NCBI RefSeq assembly: GCF_963678635.1
Contig: NC_087063.1
Location: 80,647,574-80,711,573 of the forward strand
Reading direction: 5' to 3'
DNA from: Symsagittifera roscoffensis
Taxonomy: Eukaryota > Xenacoelomorpha > Acoela > Convolutidae
Length of the DNA: 64,000 nucleotides
Below, piece after piece: positions 58,033-64,000 of this stretch. Every line of letters starts with the position of its first letter. Positions within the stretch are counted from its first letter, which is position 1. The translations under genes were made by a program, and so were the position numbers. The notes beneath the pieces were generated by a model that saw only the letters and a list, made by a program, of their open reading frames with translations, was not told the origin of the DNA and did no database searches.

Positions 58033-61000
58033 CTAAAACAAATTCAACCCTTATTTTTTTCTTTATTTTAATCATTTTTTAAAATTAATAATTAAGCATT
58101 TCTAGATTTCGGGGGGTGGGGGTTTGAGATGGACCAAGTGAACAATCTCTCCCTACATTCAATTTAGGGGAAGATTGTTCACTGGGTTAAAAGTAATATT
58201 TTTTAGCCAATCAGATTTGAGCATAGTACATGCAAGCCTTACAACTTGATTTGCCATTTACGTTTAGGCGGGAGATAGTTCACTTGATCTTTTATCATCA
58301 TCATCGTAATCATCATCATCATCGTTCACTCATGGGTGATAAGGGAGGAGATTGATAACATGGGCCAATGAGACGACATCTGACATTGAGAAATATGTAC
58401 AGCCACGGTGATAAATCAGAAATGACTTGTTTTCCTGATACATGACGATAGTAAATTATTTTAAAAAATTAAATGATCTCTTCTCTATTGTTCAGGAAAA
58501 CCAGACACTCCTGATTTATCAATCAAACTGAAGACTCCTTAATTTCCGAGATCGTCTAACATTTTCCTCGAGAAAACACTTCGCAGCTGAGCATCGAAAC
58601 TTATCCGAGAAAGAAGCCTAAAATTGATCCCTTGCCTTGACAGAAGAACCAGAAGCTCCCGAAACTTTCTAAGGTGGATCAAAAAGAGCTGGCTGTCATA
58701 GAATATTCCTAAAAAGGGTTACTGGGGGAAATTTGCAGAACCAGTAGAACAGAGGGGAGCCAACTCAGAGAACACTACTGAGCCAACAGTGATTGACTTT
58801 TTCTTGAAACTTGGAGCAAAAGATATTTTTTATTCCGCTGGGAAATCATTAAATTAATATCAATTTTCGAACCTTGAAGTCGTTCGTGTTTTTGCGCGCC
58901 ATTTGCACATTCGTAAGTATAGCTTTTAACAAACTTATCTGACAACGTATTAAATTTCTGAAACTATTCTGACATTCAAGTTTGAACTAAATCGAAACAC
59001 CTCTTTGAAGTTTCGCGTTTGCTTTTTTTGTCGGCATATTATGTGTTTTTTTTGCTCTGAAAAATTACTTGGCAAATCGTTGCTGAATGAAAATAAAACT
59101 TTCAATTGTGATCTTTAGCATTGCTCTTTTGTCAGTTCGAATGCAGTTTTGAAAATTCGATTGCAGCTTTGACGCCGTTTTTGCCTGTCTCAAGGTCAGA
59201 TTATTTCAGAAATTTAAGGCATTGTCCGATAAATTTGTTAAATGCTATAGAAGCGTAATTTTCCGTTTTTTGTAGCAATTGCATTTGAATTGAACTTAAA
59301 TGAACTGAAAACAAATCAAAAATCAAACAGCAAAAAATCTAATTCAAGCGTGATCTTTTTGAGACAAAAAAATCATCACGACCTTTAAAAGTGTCTTCAC
59401 TACGTTCATTGACACTTAGCAAATAATCTTAAGGTGAAATAGTTACGAAATTTTTAAAAGTTAACATACCGGGAATGCGAGCACGAGTGTCTCCCTGCTG
59501 TTTTTGCTGGACACTGGAATGGTTTCCGGCTGGATTGTCCAGTTGAGGATATAGACTGCCTTCTGCTGGTCCCTGGATATCTCAGTAGCCGCACAGCCAC
59601 ACAAAATACTGGCACTATTAGTGGACGTCGCATCTTCGTCCAGCAGCACATTCATCACACTGCACGCAAAACACAACACGTTAATCAAGTTCACGCAAAT
59701 GACGTCATAATCAGTTAAGGGACGGTCAGAGAAAAAGGAATGAACAAATTTTTGAAATGTTTTGGCAGTGTCAGTAGTTAAGAACTCCAATTTTTTTCAT
59801 GCTCAAATTTCGAATGCAGTTCCCATTTACAAGAACAGAAAAAATGCACGAAATTAAATCGTACATTTCGATTATACATTTTGGCAGTAAAACACGAAAC
59901 CGCCGCAGTTTGTTTCATAAATATCCGGCGAGCCGTATTAATGTACAGTCACGGGAAAGAGGGAAAAAGGAGACCACTTTTCATTTTCGAGCGATCAGGG
60001 GAACAAAATTTTTTTCACGTTTCTGCTGCTTTTTCTACAACTACCAGTGATTCACAGTTGAAATTTTGACATCTGATGGAAAAAATTGTTTATCAAACTT
60101 AAGCCCGATAAAAAAAACTGTAAAAAGTTGTTTTCAGAGCGCTGTTTGGCCATTTAATCAGAGGGAGTCAAAGAGGTATTCCTAGTGCCAAAAAGTTTCC
60201 GTAAACAGCGGAAGGAGCAGTTTGTATTTTTTGGAAGTAAAGCTATTCGTTGGAAAGCTAAAGATATAAACTAGGCCCTAATATCGGTACCCCTTCACAT
60301 AAAAAAGAATTATAAAATTTTTGTTAGGCTCATAGACAGAAGTAGCTGAGTAGTTTTTTTGTGTTCTTTTTTTTAAAAAAAGAAACATATACGAGGGCAT
60401 AGATTAGATCTGTAGCTTTCCAACAAATATAAGTCTAAAATTTCAAACTGGTTTGGCTGCTCACGCGGATTTTTCGACACTAACAACACGTCTCTGACCC
60501 CCTCTGATTAAATAACCGAACGACGCCTTGATAACAACTTTGTACGAATTCTTATCCGTCTATATTGTAATAAACAATTTAATCCATCAGATGTCAGAAT
60601 TTCAGCCCTGCATCTATTAGTTGTAGAAAAACGGCTAATATTAAAAAAAATCGTTCATTCCATTGCTTGAAAACTTCAAGTTCTAACTTCTACGTCCCGG
60701 GACTGTATCATTTTCAGGAAGAATTATCAAGCAAAAATATAAAACAACAGTAATACTTGGAAAATAAGGATGTTATAAAAGTATAGGCACACTATCCCTA
60801 TGCTGTGATGATCATAAAAATCATACTTACCGATAGTTCACTATATGAAATAATTTACTAATGAACACAAAAAAATTTTGAGAGATTTTTTAAGAAACTG
60901 CATTTGAAATTCGACTTTAACGTAATCTATTTATCATAGGTACATCGGAGAAAAAACACATTAGTGAAGAGCTGATTAAGTTCCAAAGCTTGAAGTACAT

Positions 61001-63262
61001 TTAACGCAAATTGAAAGGGATTGCAGCACGAGCTGCTCGTGGTATGTTTCTTGAAATACTCAGTGTAATCTGTCCCACAAACTTCGTAATCAACCAAAAT
61101 TTGATATGTACTTATACATCATTTTACTCAGGGACGCAGCTACACTTCGCAACAACTAGCGAGAACACGACAAAAAACAGCTCTATAAAGTGCAAAAGGA
61201 AAAAGTAGAAATAAGCCTCGATTTTAATAAAATCGTCTACAACTCTGATTCAAATCTACGACCTACAGCAACCCAGAGAATATGGGTCTCACGAACTCAG
61301 CCACGGGCGCTGAATTATGACAAACACTAGCCACAAATAAAGCAGAGAACAGATGCTATGCAATTTCAAATGGTACAGTGAAAATTCCATATCAGCCAAC
61401 ACTTTTATTTGCGAGTAAGATTAGAAAATTGAAGGTTCCTACTGATACTCAAACGCTCGCTCGCAAGCTCGCTAGTGTGGAAACTTTAATTTAGTTTCAA
61501 GAACCCAGCCCAATTAGAGAAAACTGCGTCAAAACGTTTCATTAGTCTACTTTTTCGAACTTATAAGGGATCTTCTTGTATAAAGTCGATGATAATTTCA
61601 CTTGTTTTCCATGTACTCAAAAAGTGTCCGGTAAATTTCGATGTTATTTGTTTTCACGTTTTTACGCACTTTTGCAGCTTTTGTTCAGTTTTTCCAGGAA
61701 AGGCTAAACAAAAGACGTTAACTATAGAACAAAACAAAAAACCTTTGCACTACGACAACAAGGTTGGAGCTTCTAAAAAGTTGTCAAAACGCTGAAATTG
61801 CGCATGCAGACAATATGCAGTGTTTACATATCTTATCTGAAAGATTCTATTTTCGGCGGACTATCTAGATGTGGACAAAAGACCAAAGTTAGCAGGAAAG
61901 TAGAAAGATTTTCTTAATAAAAAGAAAGAAAGGAGACAAAAAAAAACAGACAATTAAATTGCTGCAGTCGAAACTCAAATGCATTAGCTCCAAAAACAAA
62001 TTCTGTTAGAACAGACAGGCTCATACTTGAAAGAAACAAAATTCCGAGCAGATTGGCTGCTCTGAAGCTAAATTATTGTGAGAAGAACTGTGTCTTCCGA
62101 CAATAATGCCGATTTTGGACGAAACAAATGAAGCTTTCTACAGACTCATGTTCTCAGACGAAGTCAGCTTTACTGCAAACACGACTCATGGTTTTCGCTG
62201 ATGTATTGGTGGCTGGCTCATAGCATTCGGAGAACTATGGCTCGGTGAAATGTCTTTTGCCTTACAATGCTAAGACATACAGAGACATCCTGGGGCAAAA
62301 TTATATATCAAAGACTATTCAAAAATCTTTTGGCGGAGGACATTTGCCTGGTCCATGAGTAAAACTGAACAGACAAAATCTTGCTGAAAATAGTACTTAG
62401 ACAATCGAATGACCACCATACAGTCCCCCTTTTGTCTTATTTTGAGATACCAAAAATGTTTCTACATTTAATAAGTCTGAGGGGAAAAGGGCGCCGATAA
62501 AACACGAGTTTTCCAAAATTTTGCTAAAACAAGGTCTTTTTAGTGCTTTAGGAGAGTTCGGAAATTAATTTAATCGACCTAAAAAAAGGTCGACAAAATT
62601 TTTGAAAATCCCTCTCGAGAAAATCATACATCCGCCTCTGTTTTACAGAATGTTTGATCATTATCAAATATAGCGGCATACTTAATTCCTTTCAGTTGTG
62701 ATTCAGATTCTCAAAAATCTGCTGCTTGAATCTTTTAAATACAGACAACACAACATCTCATTTTTTACACTTAGATCTTACACTCTCATTTCAGTGTTCA
62801 CTTCATTATTATTTTGCATTTTACTGGGTCAATTTGATTAATACGTTTTTTGATGGACAATCTAAGTTTGGAAGAGTTTGTAATACCTCACACGACGTTC
62901 TACTACCAACCAAAACAGAGGCAAAGCTGCGCTTCGCAAACAAAAGCAAGAAAACGACAAAAAACAACAACTGTAAAGTGAAATTTGCGCCACGTGGGAG
63001 ATCAGATCGTTCACTTGGTTAAGGACAATTTAGGGTGGCGGGGGGGGGGGGGGGGGGTGGTTGTTCACCTGAGCCCGAAAGACATTAGCAAGACTTACTC
63101 TAGCGACAGTGGCGGTGTGAGTGTCACTCTGAGACAGTATTCTGTGGCTACTTTCAGTTTCACAGTGTGCTTGTTGGGGAATCTGGTCCCATCTTCCTTG
63201 TAGAACATTGGGGCACTCTTGCCCGCCAGGGGTTCCACGATCAACGTGAACTTTTTACTCAT
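57871..63262 (-). CDS. CNRIP1: CNRIP1-like protein (cannabinoid receptor-interacting protein 1 family), three exons
   Basis: Exons 63099-63262, 59470-59659 and 57871-58032 (minus strand) join into 171 residues; vertebrate CNRIP1 has 164. Exon 1 ends in phase 2 at CTAGA|GTAAGT and exon 2 supplies one base after TTTTGCGTGCAG; exon 2 ends in phase 0 at CCG|GTATGT and exon 3 follows TTTGTTTTAG. Family resemblance is seen along the length: PMFYKEDGTRFPNKHTVKL in exon 1, VYILNWTIQPETIPVSSKNS in exon 2, and VKLQCKVYGEKSKKHQGG ending SPANFLLT in exon 3, which parallels the WQVKFY-YHKRDH-to-NKESFL end of CNRIP1. The family folds as a small beta barrel and is known for binding the C-terminal tail of CB1 receptors in vertebrates. 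The role outside vertebrates is unknown. Assignment is from remembered family sequence, not a search. Confidence 0.8.
58110..58290. repeat. R5-type repeat with G homopolymers (CNRIP1 intron 2)
   Basis: Contains GTGAACAATCTCTCC with GATTGTTCACTGGGTTAA in inverse, and AGCCAATCAGATTTGAGCAT, the reverse complement of sequence near 12665. A G-rich run begins the element. Confidence 0.6.
58296..58328. repeat. ATC trinucleotide microsatellite
   Basis: ATCATCATC runs, interrupted once by GTA. Confidence 0.9.
59470..59659 (-). CDS. CNRIP1: CNRIP1-like gene, exon 2
   Basis: 190 bases: one base completing the split codon plus 63 codons. Longer than the matching part of vertebrate CNRIP1 by a few residues, with a CGC insertion region (ILCGCAATEIS) not expected from the family. 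The borders fit GT-AG on both sides. Confidence 0.8.
60029..60634. mobile_element. non-autonomous element with about 140-bp terminal inverted repeats
   Basis: Starts CTTTTTCTACAACTA and ends TAGTTGTAGAAAAACGG. Inner matches include TTGACATCTGATGGA, AAATTGTTTAT, GCCATTTAATCAGAGGG (with GTTATTTAATCAGAGGG inverted) and GTCA-AGA-GT. Arms run about 60029-60170 and 60490-60634. It lies in intron 1 of the CNRIP1-like gene and has no coding frame. Confidence 0.85.
61131..61205. repeat. R4 repeat end
   Basis: GACGCAGCTACACTTCGCAA followed by ACGACAAAAAACAGCTC. Matches 62917-62985 in order and spacing. Confidence 0.7.
61248..61315 (-). mobile_element. third tRNA-like SINE head
   Basis: On the minus strand CGTGGCTGAGTTCGTGAG resembles an A-box D arm, and GGTCGTAGATTTGAATC a T arm with B box. 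Confidence 0.55.
62030..62430 (+). pseudogene. Tc1/mariner-like transposase relic
   Basis: Frames give MFSDEVSFTANTT (the FSDES block carrying the first catalytic Asp of Tc1), then LGHSENYGSV, then KTYRDILGQNY, and near the end TIEWPPYSPPF, corresponding to the EWPxxSPDLNPIE block in which the second half is lost. Multiple frameshifts. Inactive. It lies within CNRIP1 intron 1, opposite to the gene. Confidence 0.55.
62500..62640 (-). repeat. R3 fragment
   Basis: Shares GAAAATCCCTCTCGAGAAAA and CATCCGCCTC with the right arm of the inverted repeat at 13070-13110. Confidence 0.5.
62917..62985. repeat. R4 repeat end
   Basis: GAGGCAAAGCTGCGCTTCGC followed by AAGAAAACGACAAAAAACAA and TGTAAAGTG. 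Best-preserved member of the set. Confidence 0.7.
62993..63070. repeat. R5 fragment with 18-20 base G run
   Basis: GTTCACTTGGTTAAGGAC, then a long G run, then TTGTTCACCTG. It sits only about 30 bases inside intron 1 from the exon 1 donor. Confidence 0.7.
63099..63262 (-). CDS. CNRIP1: CNRIP1-like gene, exon 1
   Basis: From the ATG at 63262, 54 codons plus two bases. MSKKFTLIVEPLAGKSAPMF starts the protein, matching the FYK-DG-RF core of the family. The ATG is the first in frame with this block and is preceded by AGCG, an acceptable context. The promoter should lie upstream, between 63263 and about 63600. Confidence 0.8.
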
Positions 63263-64000
63263 CGCTTTTTTCTTCGGGCTTGCGATCTTGAATCAGTAAC
63301 AGTGAATTTAAACACTGAGAACAAGACAAAATTCCAATTCGTCGAAGAAAACGAAATATTTTATCAACAGAAGAGCTTCAAATTGTAGTTTTTGAACTCT
63401 AATCGTGTTTGAAATAATGAATTATTTATGTTCAGATTTGCGAGTGTCGATATTTTTGGGCAACGATGAATAACATAACCTACCAAAAATGGTAACTTGT
63501 ACGAGAAAATATCTCTCCCGATTGCGAAGTGACCTCGGAGTATTCTCGATTCTGACCTCAAACTTTTTTTGTAACAATTGGATTAAAGTAACTCACAAAT
63601 TGTAGTCGAACACAGTTGATTAAATTAAATCCAGAAGCAAACAAATTTGTTCAATTGTACTATGTCGAAGTCTAGTTTTGATTTGAAGACTGGGTAAATA
63701 TGGCAAAAGGATTTTGACTGCAAAACTGTTCCTTCAAGTAGATTTAAGATTCGTCGCAAATCGAGTCATAATAATTTTCGATTTATTCAACATGTTGAAA
63801 GAACTCATTTGTCAGTTTTCAATTTTCGAAATGGCAACTTCGACACTAAACATTCAAATCTGACATTTTAGGAAAATCTAAATATCCGGTTAAATTAAAT
63901 GTGTAGACGGCTTTCACTAGATATCATACGGTAATGTTGAAAGAACCCAATCAATAATATTATATAACGGACTAAACTCCCTGGGGTTTATGGAACAAAA
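63263..64000. other. upstream region of the CNRIP1-like gene
   Basis: No gene recognised. It should hold the 5' UTR and promoter. No clear TATA element was picked out. Confidence 0.4.

Overview
This is nuclear DNA from an animal: AT-rich, crowded with transposon relics, and carrying spliced genes of metazoan families (a RING/B-box protein, a CNRIP1 homologue, SUMO). Three predicted introns keep GT-AG ends and matching codon phase (one in the TRIM-like gene, two in the CNRIP1-like gene). I cannot name the species. tRNA-derived SINE heads, long foldback elements, Ty3/gypsy and Ty1/copia relics fit a marine invertebrate, possibly a tunicate or larvacean, but nothing here proves that. One 200-base run of N (2483-2682) marks an assembly gap.

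Layout. 1-2760: no gene up to about 1,720, then a minus-strand gene for a type II membrane, glycosyltransferase-like protein, broken by the gap. 4,300-9,335: a decayed Ty3/gypsy element with gag, protease, RT and integrase remnants, ending in a 730-bp tandem duplication. 9,340-13,940: repeats only, including a 292-bp tandem duplication and a large imperfect inverted repeat. 13,946-22,673: a plus-strand TRIM-like gene with a RING exon, a 6.6-kb intron holding a LINE relic, and one large B-box/coiled-coil/propeller-like exon. 22,700-27,740: a MITE, a minisatellite, a short interspersed repeat (called R1 here) and the C-terminal end of another retroelement. 27,744-39,282: two head-to-tail copies of a decayed copia element, followed to about 41,113 by an inverted partial copy embedded in an R1 repeat.

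42,356-51,444: at least one secreted-protein gene on the plus strand, seen as a signal-peptide exon, two internal exons and a terminal exon with an acidic/glycine-rich tail. Several perfect or near-perfect palindromes lie between them. 54,592-54,888: an intronless SUMO gene on the minus strand. 57,871-63,262: a three-exon CNRIP1-like gene on the minus strand, with a long-terminal-inverted-repeat element and a Tc1-like relic in intron 1.

The genes do not form an operon or pathway. The most unusual feature is the density of snap-back (inverted) duplications, above all two adjacent hairpins at 46,424-46,827 that have unrelated stems but the same loop. The copia dimer, whose breakpoint lies inside the LTR, and a possible non-canonical intron bounded by an 8-bp direct repeat are also worth following up.
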